DNA from: JAAUUJ01 sp964392245
Lineage (GTDB): Bacteria > Cyanobacteriota > Cyanobacteriia > Thermostichales > Thermostichaceae
Direction: 5' to 3'
Length of the DNA: 64,000 nucleotides
NCBI GenBank assembly: GCA_964392245.1
Contig: CAYMOX010000014.1
Coordinates: 1-64,000, forward strand
Shown: positions 36,870-45,719 of the stretch, piece after piece
Numbering within the stretch: the stretch's first letter is position 1
How the letters are laid out: every line of letters begins with the position of its first letter
The notes under the pieces: model-generated
Told to the model about the DNA's origin: nothing
The model's database searches: none
Seen by the model: the letters and a program-made list of their open reading frames with translations, nothing else
Translations under genes and position numbers: made by a program

Positions 36870-37444
36870 CCCAGCTCCCCGAGCATACTCCGCAGCAGCG
36901 GCAGGCTCAGACCAATCACATTGCCATGACAGCCCTCAATCCGTTCGATAAAGGCCGCTCCGAACCCATCAATGGCAAAGCAGCCAGCACAGTGAAGGGG
37001 CTCTCCAGTCGCAATGTAGGCGTCAATCTCAGCATCGGAGGGCTTGGCAAAGAAGATCCGAGTCAGGGCATGGGTGCTCAGATATTTCTGCTGCCTTGTA
37101 TCCACCAGGGCATGACCCGTGTACAACTCCCCCACGGAGCCACGCATCAGCTGCCAGCGCTGCCGTGCGTCTTGAGCATGATCAGGTTTACCAAAGATTT
37201 TTCCCTGCAGATAGAGAATCGAATCAGCGCCCAGGACCAAGGCCGACGTTTGATGCTGAGCCACCGCCTCCGCCTTACGCAAGGCCAGGGTGCGCACCAG
37301 CTCCACCGGATCCGGCGTCTGGACTTGGGATTCGTCAAAGCAACTGGGTTGCACCTGAAAGCTGAGACCCGCAGCCTCCAGCAACTGCCGCCGCGCCAGG
37401 GATTGGGAGGCCAGAATCAGGGGGGGAATAGATACGGAATTCAC
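36830..37444 (-). CDS. maf: Maf-family nucleotide pyrophosphatase
   Basis: A 204-residue Maf/YhdE-like protein that hydrolyses non-canonical or canonical nucleoside triphosphates to remove damaged ones. It begins LILASQSLARRQLL with the conserved S-x-x-R-R, then ALRKAEAVA and VLGADSILYLQGKIFGKP, and IDGFGAAFIERIEG. Length is normal. The 3' end overlaps the HDAC-like gene. Confidence 0.92.
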   Translation of the reverse strand: MNSVSIPPLILASQSLARRQLLEAAGLSFQVQPSCFDESQVQTPDPVELVRTLALRKAEAVAQHQTSALVLGADSILYLQGKIFGKPDHAQDARQRWQLMRGSVGELYTGHALVDTRQQKYLSTHALTRIFFAKPSDAEIDAYIATGEPLHCAGCFAIDGFGAAFIERIEGCHGNVIGLSLPLLRSMLGELGYTITDFWRSKQA

Positions 37445-37505
37445 GGATGGGAGAGGGTGAAGACTTCACAAGCCAACTTCATCATAACTTCATGAAGAGC
37501 GTGTG

Positions 37506-38339
37506 TTAAAAAATTTCCTGTTTCAAAAGGTTGGTGAGCCGCTCCAGACCTTTCTTCACCTGGCGGGACACGGTCACGGCACTGATCCCGAGCCGCTCTG
37601 CGGTTTCCTTTTGGGTGAGATCGTAGAGAAAAACAAACTCCAGAATCGTGCGGGTCCGATTCTCTAGCTGGCCGAGGGCCTGCTGCAGGCGGTGCCAGTC
37701 CTCCTGGGCAAGCTGAAAACTGCGGTACTGATGATCAGGCACCAGTTCCCCCAGCGACACACTATCCTCTTCAACATGTTGGATCGGGGCATCCAGACTG
37801 AGCAGCAAGCTATTTTGCTGGGCTAGCTGCATCTCCTGCCACTCTTCTTCAGAAATCTCCAACAGCTGGCGAACCTCCTGCTCAGAAGGGGTGCGCCCCA
37901 GATCCTGACGCAACTCAGCGATCACCTTTTTGGCCTGTCGATGCATTGTTACCCAACGGCGCGGGATCCGCATGGTGGGGCTTTTGTCCCGTAAATAATG
38001 CTGAATCTCACCGCGAATGTAAGGCATGGCGAACGAGCTGAAGGCTAAGCCTCGCGAGATATCAAAGCGCTCAATGGCCTGGATCAACCCTAGACAACCG
38101 ATTTGCACCAGATCTTCATAGCTCTCGTTGCACTGGTGCCGCCAGTGATGAGCTTCTTTTCGGACCAGACCCAGATTAAGTTCCACCAGGCGATTGCGAA
38201 GGGCAGCACTCCGCTCCTCTTGAAACCGATGCAGGAGTTCAGCCGTTTTTGTCTTGACATCTGCTGTAGCCATTAAAGCCTCTTTGGCACTGGTGTGCTC
38301 GCAGACAGCCTCGTACGCAATTGTCATTGTCTGAACCAT
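37506..38339 (-). CDS. sigF: Group 3 sigma factor, SigF/SigB type
   Basis: An alternative sigma-70 factor of up to 277 residues. Region 2 includes YEDLVQIGCLGLIQAIERFD and FSSFAMPYIRGEIQHYLRD, region 3 has RIPRR and a helix, and region 4 has the QKETAERLGISAVTVSRQ helix-turn-helix. The pattern is that of SigB/F/G stress and motility sigmas, in cyanobacteria SigF, which controls type IV pilus genes. The ATG at 38273 (MATADVK) is a plausible later start. It is usually controlled by partner switching, and the decayed SpoIIE-type phosphatase at 4190 is of that functional class, though linkage is not shown. Confidence 0.92.
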   Translation of the reverse strand: MVQTMTIAYEAVCEHTSAKEALMATADVKTKTAELLHRFQEERSAALRNRLVELNLGLVRKEAHHWRHQCNESYEDLVQIGCLGLIQAIERFDISRGLAFSSFAMPYIRGEIQHYLRDKSPTMRIPRRWVTMHRQAKKVIAELRQDLGRTPSEQEVRQLLEISEEEWQEMQLAQQNSLLLSLDAPIQHVEEDSVSLGELVPDHQYRSFQLAQEDWHRLQQALGQLENRTRTILEFVFLYDLTQKETAERLGISAVTVSRQVKKGLERLTNLLKQEIF

Positions 38340-38855
38340 AGGGGGGTGACCATTCGTGTATGTTCAGTCTTTGAGGAGCGAGTATAATATGAGACAAGAG
38401 GAGGCGTGATCCCAGATTGCGACCTCCAAGACGTCCGCGATGATCTTAAGGTTCCACCTTAGATAGTACGATGGAAACCCTGATAACGAGGAGCTAAGCA
38501 GGGCACATCGGGGTTGCCAAATAGCTGATGACTCCAGTTTGCCGAGTAAACAAGGTCACTCGCAAGCGCAACTTTACGGAAAAGGCTGGATTTTATGTTC
38601 AGATTTTTCAGCTATTTCGCGGATGTGTTGCAAATGAGGATCAAAAGCAAGAGTAGACAAGACGCTGTGAACCGCTATATCGCTGACTCTGTAACGATCT
38701 GGCAAGGCCTGAGTCTTCTTCCTGAGGCAGAAGGGAGAGGTAAGTTAAGCTAAATGGCGATTGCCATGCACAACTTATTCATATCTGGTCTGACCGCAGC
38801 AAAAATGAGTGTACCCTAGAGCAAACCCTTTCTACCCCTGAGGTAAGCAGACTGT
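38340..38855 (+). other. Hairpin-rich gene-free region, candidate structured RNA
   Basis: About 500 bp without a convincing gene. A perfect TATAAT lies at 38383-38388 on the plus strand. From 38400 onward several perfect short stems appear in series: GGAGG/CCTCC (38400-38404 with 38423-38427), TAAGGT/ACCTTA (38447-38452 with 38456-38461, 3-base loop), CCCTG/CAGGG (38478-38482 with 38499-38503) and GGCA/TGCC (38502-38505 with 38515-38518). Codon frames are short on both strands. It does not show signatures of RNase P RNA, tmRNA or SRP RNA that I could recognise. It might be a leader of the gene at 38856 or a separate small RNA. No U-tract terminator was seen. Confidence 0.35.
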
Positions 38856-39443
38856 ATGACGTACGCGTCCGGGCACCAGGCGATGCTGATGGATTCTGAA
38901 GCCTTCTACGAAGGCAGCCTGTGCTGGTTGGGGCGTTCCCAGGAGGCTTATCGACTCCTCAGCGAAGCGGTGATCCCAGCGGTTTCCACCTGGGTGAGGG
39001 GAGATGTGGACACCCATTCCTTTAATTACTGGCAACCCCACGATCTGCGCACGTTTCTCTATCCGGTGGTCAGCCTCAAGGATCAAACCAGTGTGGTTCT
39101 CCCCTGTGAAACCTTGATGCTCTGTGGCATCGGCAACTACTACAATCCCTGTGATCTGGCCATTGTGGTATTTGTGCAGCGGCCTCAGGAGCTGTTTAGC
39201 CAGCTGGTGCAGCGAATCCGCGCCACCGAGGCGGTGATCAGTCAGGGACCGGAGGTGTGGATGCAGTCGGAGCAGGTATCGCTGGCTCGACAGGGCAATG
39301 ACTATATCAACACCAAGTACCTGGTGTGGCCCTATGCGCTGCCCAGTACAGCTCAAGATACACTGGTAAAACAGGGATTCTCGCTGATCAAGCTTTCTCC
39401 CCCGGATGCTGCCGGACCGATGGCAGCCATGGATCGGGACTAG
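38856..39443 (+). CDS. Protein of unknown function
   Basis: A 195-residue protein with no domain I recognise. It has mixed alpha/beta character and no membrane segment; the segments FNYWQPHDLRTFLYPVVSLKDQT and GQGNDYINTKY-like NDYINTKYLVWPYALP suggest a conserved fold. GAGG lies about 14 bases before the ATG. The APH-like/kinase gene starts 34 bp after its stop on the same strand, so the two probably form an operon. Confidence 0.7.
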   Translation: MTYASGHQAMLMDSEAFYEGSLCWLGRSQEAYRLLSEAVIPAVSTWVRGDVDTHSFNYWQPHDLRTFLYPVVSLKDQTSVVLPCETLMLCGIGNYYNPCDLAIVVFVQRPQELFSQLVQRIRATEAVISQGPEVWMQSEQVSLARQGNDYINTKYLVWPYALPSTAQDTLVKQGFSLIKLSPPDAAGPMAAMDRD

Positions 39444-39477
39444 GTTTCCAGACGCAACACCCTCCTATGAACTCATG

Positions 39478-41070
39478 TCTGATTCCCTGCTACCTCTGTT
39501 GCTGCAGGCCATGCAGCAGACCACCTTTTACCCGCATCCCGTAGAATCTCCCATCCAATTGCTGCAAACCCATATTTCCTGCATTCTGCTCACGGGGCAG
39601 TACGCCTACAAGCTGAAAAAACCACGGAATCTAGGGTTTCTCGATTTCTCCAGTCTGGAACGACGTCATCATTATCTTCAGGAAGAGCTACGGCTAAACC
39701 CGCGGGGGGCGCCCGATCTTTATCTGGAGGTGTTGCCGATCATTCAGCAGGGACATCACTTTCTCCTGGCAGGCCAAGGGGAGGTGGTGGAATACACCCT
39801 GAAGATGCGGCAGTTCCCCCAGCGGTGTTTATTGAGCCAGATGCTGGAGCAAGGGGAATTAACCGAAGGTCTGATACAGGATCTGGGCCGAGTAGTGGCC
39901 GAATATCACCGCAGCAGTAATACCAATGACCACATTCGCCAGTTTGGGACCGTTGCTTCGATTCGCCAGGCCTTTGATGAAAACTATATCCAGACCCGAG
40001 TCTATATCGGTGGCCCCCAAACCGAGGCTCAATTCACCGCCACCCAGGCCTACACGGATCATTTCTTCTCGGAGCGAGCTGAGATCCTGGAGCAGCGGCG
40101 GCAGCAGCACCGGATTCGGGAAGGCCACGGGGATCTGCACCTGGGCAATATCTGTGCCTGGCAGGACCAGATCCTGCTGTTTGACTGCATTGAATTTAAC
40201 GAGTCCTTTCGGTGTGTGGATGTCATGTATGACGTTGCCTACGGTGTGATGGATCTCGAGGAACACTGTCGTTCAGATCTGGGCAACGCCTATCTCAACA
40301 CCTACCTGGAAGAGAGTGGGGACTGGGAGGGGCTGCAGGTTCTGCCTCTTTATCTGGTGCGCCAGGCCTATGTGCGGGCAAAAGTAACCTCCTTTAAACT
40401 GAACGATGACCAGATCCCGGCTCTGGAACAAGAGCAAGCCCGCCAAACCGCTGCCGACTACTATCGTCTCGCCTGGTCCTATACCCGGCCTCAGCAGGGG
40501 CAACTCTTCCTGATGGCCGGACTGTCGGGATCGGGAAAAAGTACCGTGGGCCGTTGGCTAGCACGGCGGATCAATGCGATTCAGATCCGGTCGGATGCCG
40601 TGCGCAAGCATCTGGGAGGACTGGCACTGCATGAGCAAGGGAGCCCCGATCTCTACACCCCTGACATGAGTAAGCGCACCTATAGCCGCCTGATCCAGCT
40701 GGGGCTCCTTCTGGCTGGAGAGGGGTACAGGGTTATCCTGGATGCCAAATTTGATCAACGTCACTGGCGAGAGCAGGTGATCGCTGCAGCAACTGAAGGG
40801 AATTTGCCCCTGCGGATCCTCCACTGTGATGCCCCTTCTGAGGTGCTGCGAGAGCGTCTTTTAGCCCGCCACCCTGGTCAGGAGGTTACGGATGCCACCC
40901 TGGATCTCTTACCCCAGCAACAGGCTAACTGGGAGGACTTCACTGACAAGGAGCTCCCCTATGTCCACACTCTGCCGACCCATCAGAACTGGCCAGAGCT
41001 TCTGCAGTCCTGGCTGCCAGCATGGGGCATGGATGGAGCGATCGTCAGTGGAAATAGGAGGCCCCATTGA
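39478..41070 (+). CDS. Fusion of APH-like phosphotransferase and P-loop kinase domains
   Basis: A 530-residue two-domain protein. Residues about 35-340 have an aminoglycoside-phosphotransferase-like fold with the catalytic loop HGDLHLGNI and metal-binding LLFDCIEFN. Residues about 345-530 have Walker A GLSGSGKSTVGR and a Zeta-toxin/gluconate-kinase-like pattern with RSDAVRKHL and DAKFDQRHWREQ. The ATG at 39478 is preferred to 39406 since the earlier part overlaps the upstream gene. It acts in the cytoplasm on an unknown small molecule; the APH resemblance does not prove drug phosphorylation. Its 3' end overlaps the convergent SDR by 26 bp. Confidence 0.85.
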   Translation, partial: SDSLLPLLLQAMQQTTFYPHPVESPIQLLQTHISCILLTGQYAYKLKKPRNLGFLDFSSLERRHHYLQEELRLNPRGAPDLYLEVLPIIQQGHHFLLAGQGEVVEYTLKMRQFPQRCLLSQMLEQGELTEGLIQDLGRVVAEYHRSSNTNDHIRQFGTVASIRQAFDENYIQTRVYIGGPQTEAQFTATQAYTDHFFSERAEILEQRRQQHRIREGHGDLHLGNICAWQDQILLFDCIEFNESFRCVDVMYDVAYGVMDLEEHCRSDLGNAYLNTYLEESGDWEGLQVLPLYLVRQAYVRAKVTSFKLNDDQIPALEQEQARQTAADYYRLAWSYTRPQQGQLFLMAGLSGSGKSTVGRWLARRINAIQIRSDAVRKHLGGLALHEQGSPDLYTPDMSKRTYSRLIQLGLLLAGEGYRVILDAKFDQRHWREQVIAAATEGNLPLRILHCDAPSEVLRERLLARHPGQEVTDATLDLLPQQQANWEDFTDKELPYVHTLPTHQNWPELLQSWLPAWGMDGAIVSGNRRPH

Positions 41071-41800
41071 TGTCGAAGGTGGCTCCTGTGGCATGGGGAA
41101 CGTTGCCTGAGGCCAGAAACGTGATCAGGTTGGCCACATCCTGGGGATCGGCAGGTGCCCCCATGGGAATATCCGCCGTCACTGACTCGGCCCCCTGAGT
41201 CTGCATCAGTGCTTCAATGCGATCCGTGCGCACAAACCCGGGAGCAATGGCATACACCAGGATCCCCTCCGGTGCCACTGCTCTGGCCAGGGTACGGGTT
41301 AAGGCAATTACTCCCCCTTTAGAGGCGGCATAGGGCATGAACTGGGGTCCATCGCCACGAAAGGCCGCCCGACTGGCCAGATTGATGATGATCCCCTGCC
41401 GCCGCTGCTGGAAATGGAGAACCGCCTCTCGACAGAGATCCGCGACCGCGATTAAATTCACCTGCAGAGTCTGCTGCCAGCTCTGGGACCAGAACGCCCA
41501 ATCCTCGGTGATCGGCGCAGCGGGCATGGTGGCGGCATTGTTGATCAACACATGAATTTCTCCTCGCCATTGCCGTGCTTCTGTCCACAACTCCCGAGCC
41601 CTGCCAGGTACCGCCAGATCCGCCTGCAGCAAATCGATCCGCTCCCCCTGTAGATCGGCTGCGATCGCCTCGGCCTCTGCTTGTCCGCAATGGTAGTGCA
41701 GCAGCACATGGGCACCCGCCTGGTGCAACGTCCGTGCAGTGATCTCCCCAATTCCCCGCGATCCCCCTGTGATCAATACCGTCTGCCCCTGCAGATCCAT
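41045..41800 (-). CDS. Short-chain dehydrogenase/reductase, FabG-like
   Basis: A 251-residue classical SDR. The cofactor turn is TGGSRGIGE, NNAAT stabilises the fold, and Ser with Y-x3-K (YAASKGG) forms the catalytic set. It ends in GATFDINGASYFH, the usual C-terminal pattern of FabG-like enzymes. Substrate unknown. The only perfect GCGATCGC (HIP1) I noticed in the window lies inside this gene at 41661. Confidence 0.88.
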   Translation of the reverse strand: MDLQGQTVLITGGSRGIGEITARTLHQAGAHVLLHYHCGQAEAEAIAADLQGERIDLLQADLAVPGRARELWTEARQWRGEIHVLINNAATMPAAPITEDWAFWSQSWQQTLQVNLIAVADLCREAVLHFQQRRQGIIINLASRAAFRGDGPQFMPYAASKGGVIALTRTLARAVAPEGILVYAIAPGFVRTDRIEALMQTQGAESVTADIPMGAPADPQDVANLITFLASGNVPHATGATFDINGASYFH

Positions 41801-41844
41801 ACGTCCCTCTTGAACCCTTGGCTGTGTGTTTTTGATCCTGAGGC

Positions 41845-42612
41845 TCAGGTCAGGGATCCCAGCAGTTTCAGTCCCGACGCCAGGGGATCGATGCCCACAT
41901 CAAAGCGGGTTTCTTCATCAAAAAAAGCGCCCTGCCACTGTACCCCTGTCACTTGTGCTCCCCGCAGATCGGCCCCGCGCAGATTGGCTCCCAATAAATT
42001 GGCCTCATTCAGAATCGCCCCCTGCAGATTGGCTCCCTGTAGATTGGCCACCCGCAGATCGGCCCTCTGCAGCTGAGTGCCCACCAGAGTTGCCAGCCAG
42101 AGATTCGCCCCCGCCAGCTTGGCTTGAGCCAGCACCGCATGCAGCAGAGTGGCCTTCTGTAGCTCCGCCCCCCGCAACAACGCCCCCGACAGCTCTGCTT
42201 CCTCTAAGTTGACTGTGGAAAGATTGGCATCCTGCAGATCCACCTGCTTGGCACTGACAATCCGTAAATTGGCACTGGTCAGATTGGCTCCCCGCAACCG
42301 GGTTTTATAGAGATGGGTTCCGCTCAGATTGGCTCCAGTCAGATCCGCCCAGTCCAGTTGAGCCCGTTGCAGATCTGCGCCGTAAAGATCTGCCCGCTGC
42401 AGCTGGACCCGTTGCAAGTTAGCCTCCTGCAGCTGAGCTCCCCGCAGAATCGTTTCCTTCAACTTGCTATTTTGCAACTGGGCCCCACGCAGATTGATAT
42501 CCCGCAGATAGGCCCCAGACAGATCCACCGCATCCAGGCGGATGTGATGAAAGTCTCTATCCCAGGTGGCATAGCGCTCCAGCAGCTCAGCAGCAGTCTG
42601 GACAGAGGGCAT
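41845..42612 (-). CDS. Pentapeptide-repeat protein
   Basis: A 255-residue protein made of about 30 A(D/N)LxX repeats from residue 26 to 220, which would fold into a right-handed quadrilateral beta helix. The N-terminal helix VQTAAELLERYATWDRD and a C-terminal cap DEETRFDVGIDPLASGLK flank it, as in other cyanobacterial members. No signal peptide or kinase domain is attached. Function unknown. Another member with a similar cap lies at 62133. Confidence 0.9.
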   Translation of the reverse strand: MPSVQTAAELLERYATWDRDFHHIRLDAVDLSGAYLRDINLRGAQLQNSKLKETILRGAQLQEANLQRVQLQRADLYGADLQRAQLDWADLTGANLSGTHLYKTRLRGANLTSANLRIVSAKQVDLQDANLSTVNLEEAELSGALLRGAELQKATLLHAVLAQAKLAGANLWLATLVGTQLQRADLRVANLQGANLQGAILNEANLLGANLRGADLRGAQVTGVQWQGAFFDEETRFDVGIDPLASGLKLLGSLT

Positions 42613-42740
42613 GAAACAGCTCCTTGCGATGCCAGCAGAGTCAGCTTACCCCGACAAACTGGATCTATCCCGCCAGCATAACCTGGTTCTTCCGGATCCA
42701 ACTTCTATCCTGCGTCAACCACTGAGCTAAACTGCTGGAA

Positions 42741-44639
42741 TTACCACTCCCAGCGGAGTCCCTGATCCTGCAGGTGCTGGTGCAGCTCTGGCCAGTCCTG
42801 ATCCTGAATATCAGGGGGCAACCGATCCGACTGTTGTCCGAACCAACCTGCAACGGCTCCAGCTGCCGCCCCAATGCTCCATTCCCCGTAGTGGGTACGT
42901 GTGGCCGCATTAACGATATGAGTAACCGCGATCCCTTTCCCCCCAATCAGAAGATTATCCACCTGCTGCGGGATCAGACTTTCTAAAGGGATCTGAATGG
43001 GCCGGACAAAGTATTCGTTGGCAGGAGCAGATCGGGCATTGTTGGCAGGTTCCCAGTTGCGATAGCGGCAGCCGTGCATATCAATGGCGTAGTGGGTAAG
43101 GCCGACCACGGTGGGAGTGAAATCGCGTCCGGTTAATCCTCGCCGGATATCATGCTCGGTGATCATAAACTCTTCATCCCCATAGGCAGCTCGGCCCAGG
43201 ATCCTGCGACCTTCCCGAATGTAGGGCATCATGCTCAACCCCGATTCAGTTCCCATCGGAGATCCAGGACCCGAGAGCAGGGCTAGAGGAAAGTAAGGAC
43301 GGGACTGGGTTTCCATCAGCCACTCTGCAAAGAGCAGGGCGTGATTTTCTCCATCCTTGAGGGCACTGAAGTTCATTCCCCCTAACCAGTTGTGGTGCTG
43401 CCCTGTGCTGCGGATCAACTCCGGTGTCATCAGGAGGGGCGGATCCATGAGCGCCCAGTCATTGCCTTTATTCCAGTTGATCATGGTCATATCCCCGAGA
43501 GCAGGCACTCCGTAAAAGGGATCATTGCGGCTGAGGCTGACGATGCGACGGTACTGGAACACACTTTTGCCTGCAAACATGGGGAAATCCGCCAGATCAT
43601 AATCGAGACGGTGTTCAGCGCGAGAATGTCCCGATTGCAACTGGGCCAACACGGACTGGGATCGCCCCTGATCATCATGAATAGCCAGGACAAAAGGGAA
43701 GGTAAACGCCTGCGTACATTCCGGGTTATCTGCAGGAGCCCCAAACGGCTCACCTGTGGTGCTTTTCGCCTCCGATCCAATCCGGTAAGGGATCCCAGCC
43801 CAGGCCACCAGTTCTCCAGTGTCGGTGGCATCGATCACGATCATCCTCTTGCCCGGTGGAGCCTGGAGGCGGATCGGGGTTTTGCTGAAGGTATCGTCTT
43901 CGGCCCAGCTATACCAACTGGTGAACTCCTGCGCCAGCCGACCCATGGGCAGGTAATGGGGATCTCGGGGCTGCCGTTGCACTGCATAAATGGCCTGGAT
44001 CTGAGATCCGTCGGTGGAAAATTCTGCACCCTTGAAAGCGATTGAAGTACCCCAGCGACTCTCGGGGGCAAAGGGTTGAGCCTGTTGGAGCACCGCTTCG
44101 GACGCCCGTGCCCCCGCCTCCGGCGGAAAGCAAAGCCCCCCCACCCAGCAGCTATTGATCTCGGTAACGCTCACTGGAGCAGATCGTCCTGTCCAGGCTG
44201 GTAGCTGTACTGTTTGATTCTCAATGATCGCTTTGAAGGCAAACCAGGAGGCCGAGAAGTTTTGACGTTCCCGCATGGGCAGGGACTCATCAATGGCCGA
44301 TACCCCCTGAGAACTGATCTGTCCGCCCAGCCAGGGTGTCAGTTCAATTAGGCAGGTTGTGGCTCCAGAACGCATGGCATGATGGGCAGCAGCCACACCC
44401 CCCAGCGATCCTCCAACCACGGCCACTTCACACTCCCAGATCTCGGCAGCTTCCGGTAAAGGGTGGAGACGGGGCCAGCCTGTAGCGGTCCACAGATCAA
44501 GTGGGGGTGAGGGTTCTGGTTCCAGGGCCAGACTGCGCTCCGGTCGGGGGGTCAGCACCCATCCCACGATCACGCCTACCATAAAGCTCATCCCCACCAG
44601 AGGGGGCAACAGTCGAGAAGGGCTGCGCCGACGGGTCAC
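42741..44639 (-). CDS. FAD-dependent oxidoreductase with N-terminal membrane anchor
   Basis: A 632-residue protein. An N-terminal hydrophobic stretch (about residues 13-27) may be a signal or anchor. The dinucleotide-binding motif is VAVVGGSLGGVAAAHHA (about 72), followed by the glycine motif GGQISSQG and a long middle domain with IDATDTGEL (about 280), typical of the FAD-dependent oxidoreductases related to xanthan lyase-type or glucose-inhibited-like proteins. The C-terminus contains NLLIGGKGIAVTH, the second FAD-contact motif. It is probably periplasmic or membrane-facing. Substrate unknown. Confidence 0.8.
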   Translation of the reverse strand: MTRRRSPSRLLPPLVGMSFMVGVIVGWVLTPRPERSLALEPEPSPPLDLWTATGWPRLHPLPEAAEIWECEVAVVGGSLGGVAAAHHAMRSGATTCLIELTPWLGGQISSQGVSAIDESLPMRERQNFSASWFAFKAIIENQTVQLPAWTGRSAPVSVTEINSCWVGGLCFPPEAGARASEAVLQQAQPFAPESRWGTSIAFKGAEFSTDGSQIQAIYAVQRQPRDPHYLPMGRLAQEFTSWYSWAEDDTFSKTPIRLQAPPGKRMIVIDATDTGELVAWAGIPYRIGSEAKSTTGEPFGAPADNPECTQAFTFPFVLAIHDDQGRSQSVLAQLQSGHSRAEHRLDYDLADFPMFAGKSVFQYRRIVSLSRNDPFYGVPALGDMTMINWNKGNDWALMDPPLLMTPELIRSTGQHHNWLGGMNFSALKDGENHALLFAEWLMETQSRPYFPLALLSGPGSPMGTESGLSMMPYIREGRRILGRAAYGDEEFMITEHDIRRGLTGRDFTPTVVGLTHYAIDMHGCRYRNWEPANNARSAPANEYFVRPIQIPLESLIPQQVDNLLIGGKGIAVTHIVNAATRTHYGEWSIGAAAGAVAGWFGQQSDRLPPDIQDQDWPELHQHLQDQGLRWEW

Positions 44640-44707
44640 GATACCAGGGATCCTATGGATGCAACAGATAGTAATGTAGCGAATTGCTGGCGGATATGAG
44701 ATTGGAT

Positions 44708-44911
44708 TTATGGCAGTTTGACCATCAGGATCTGCCCCACCACTTCCACCTGATCCCCGTTGTGCAGCTTACGGCCCCGCCGAGTTTCCATTTCTCCATT
44801 CACCCGCACTTCACCCGCCTGGATCAGCATCTTGGCCTGCCCTCCGGTTTGGACAATGCCTGCGAACTTGAGAAATTGATCGAGTTTGATGATGGTGGGG
44901 TTGTCGTGCAT
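44708..44911 (-). CDS. S4-domain RNA-binding protein (YbcJ/YaaA-like)
   Basis: A 67-residue single S4 domain. The sequence IKLDQFLKFAGIVQTGGQAK is the S4 helix pair and EVRVNGEMETRRGRKL the RNA-contacting strand. Bacterial relatives bind rRNA or other structured RNA. AAAGGAG lies 7 bases before the ATG. It stands beside the start of the mobile-element islet. Confidence 0.92.
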   Translation of the reverse strand: MHDNPTIIKLDQFLKFAGIVQTGGQAKMLIQAGEVRVNGEMETRRGRKLHNGDQVEVVGQILMVKLP

Positions 44912-44959
44912 GGAGTGCTCCTTTAGGAATCATTGCTTGGCTTTAGTAATCGGATAAAC

Positions 44960-45260
44960 CCTTCTTGCTCGAAATGGTGCGCCAACTTATCGACTCGGTC
45001 GTCATCTTTGGTTGATTCGATAACACTTCCAAAATCAAAGTGGGATTCGTGATGGATGAGATCTTGCATGAGTTGGGACTCGCTCACCAAAAAGCTCACC
45101 GCGATCATGCTGAGGCGGACCCCAAGCAACAAGAAGCCTTTGTCATTGAGATGAGAAAAAACTGGATGGTTGTGGAGAACAAGAGGAAGTAATGTTTTTT
45201 GATGAGTTTTCCATCAGCAGCCAAACCAGCCATTTCATGGCATCATATGCTGAGCTGACA
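44960..45260 (+). mobile_element. IS630-like transposase remnant
   Basis: Plus-strand text around 45049-45192 reads MDEILHELGLAHQKAHRDHAE ... KNWMVVENK, then a TAA and a frame change lead to FFDEFSISSQTSHF (about 45193-45235). LHELGLAHQKAH and the FDEFSIS box are the pattern of the IS630 catalytic domain, where the first acid of DDE/DDD lies in the latter. An upstream TGA at 45013 also interrupts the frame. At least three lesions, so it is inactive. No inverted repeats were recognised. Confidence 0.5.
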
Positions 45261-45376
45261 CATTTCGCGAGACAACCGATTTACAGGAATAGAGGGACTG
45301 TATCCTGCGACAGTCGGCATCCTGTGCTCGCAGAGCAGATCATCAGTGGATCTTCTTGATTTTACGTCCTGAAAAG

Positions 45377-45423
45377 AGTATGATTTTATCATACTTAAAA
45401 CTTGGGCTAGCCTATTCAGGCTA
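45377..45423 (+). promoter_or_regulatory. Probable operator of the parDE-type pair
   Basis: A perfect inverted repeat AGTATGAT-TTT-ATCATACT spans 45377-45395, and a second repeat TAGCC-TATTCA-GGCTA spans 45408-45423, just before the antitoxin start at 45435. Ribbon-helix-helix antitoxins bind such repeats and repress their own promoter. Confidence 0.55.
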
Positions 45424-45434
45424 AGGACTCCAGC

Positions 45435-45719
45435 ATGCCGAAAGATGCAGATAGAGCAGAGCGTGTGACCATCACCTTGCCACCAGATATGCTGGCCACG
45501 ATTAAGCGCAAGGTACAGGACGGAGTATATGGTTCTACCAGTGAAGTGATCCGCGAGGCCATGCGCTACTGGCAGCATCACGAGGAGGAGCGGGAAATCC
45601 GTCTTGCCCTTATTCGCGCGCGCTTGGAACAATCAGCAAATAGTGGTCAGCCTGTTCCGCTCAAGGAAGCGTTCGACAGAATAGAGCAGCTGCACCGCGA
45701 GCGCAATGGCGACCAATGA
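45435..45719 (+). CDS. parD: Type II antitoxin, ParD/ribbon-helix-helix
   Basis: A 94-residue antitoxin. The N-terminal DNA-binding segment is ERVTITLPPDMLATIK followed by TSEVIREAMRYW, the ribbon-helix-helix. The C-terminal charged tail would wrap the toxin. It would neutralise the ParE-like toxin encoded next and repress the operon from the inverted repeats upstream. Its stop overlaps the toxin start (ATGA). Confidence 0.92.
   Translation: MPKDADRAERVTITLPPDMLATIKRKVQDGVYGSTSEVIREAMRYWQHHEEEREIRLALIRARLEQSANSGQPVPLKEAFDRIEQLHRERNGDQ

Noticed and set aside
38400..38800. RNase P RNA, tmRNA or SRP RNA in the sigF-38856 gap
   Set aside because: The conserved core sequences of these RNAs, as far as I know them, are not present.
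39478..40500. A dedicated aminoglycoside resistance system made of the APH-like gene and the Rmt-like gene
   Set aside because: They are 13 kb apart in unrelated operons, and APH-like folds are common in kinases of other metabolites.
41845..42612. The regular 15-bp periodicity of the pentapeptide genes as a DNA repeat or CRISPR
   Set aside because: It reflects the protein repeat A(D/N)LxX within an open frame; there are no unique spacers or conserved DNA repeats. No CRISPR array was seen elsewhere in the window.
45243..45632. A 129-codon minus-strand frame across the antitoxin gene
   Set aside because: It overlaps the ParD-like gene and its operator on the opposite strand and resembles no protein family.
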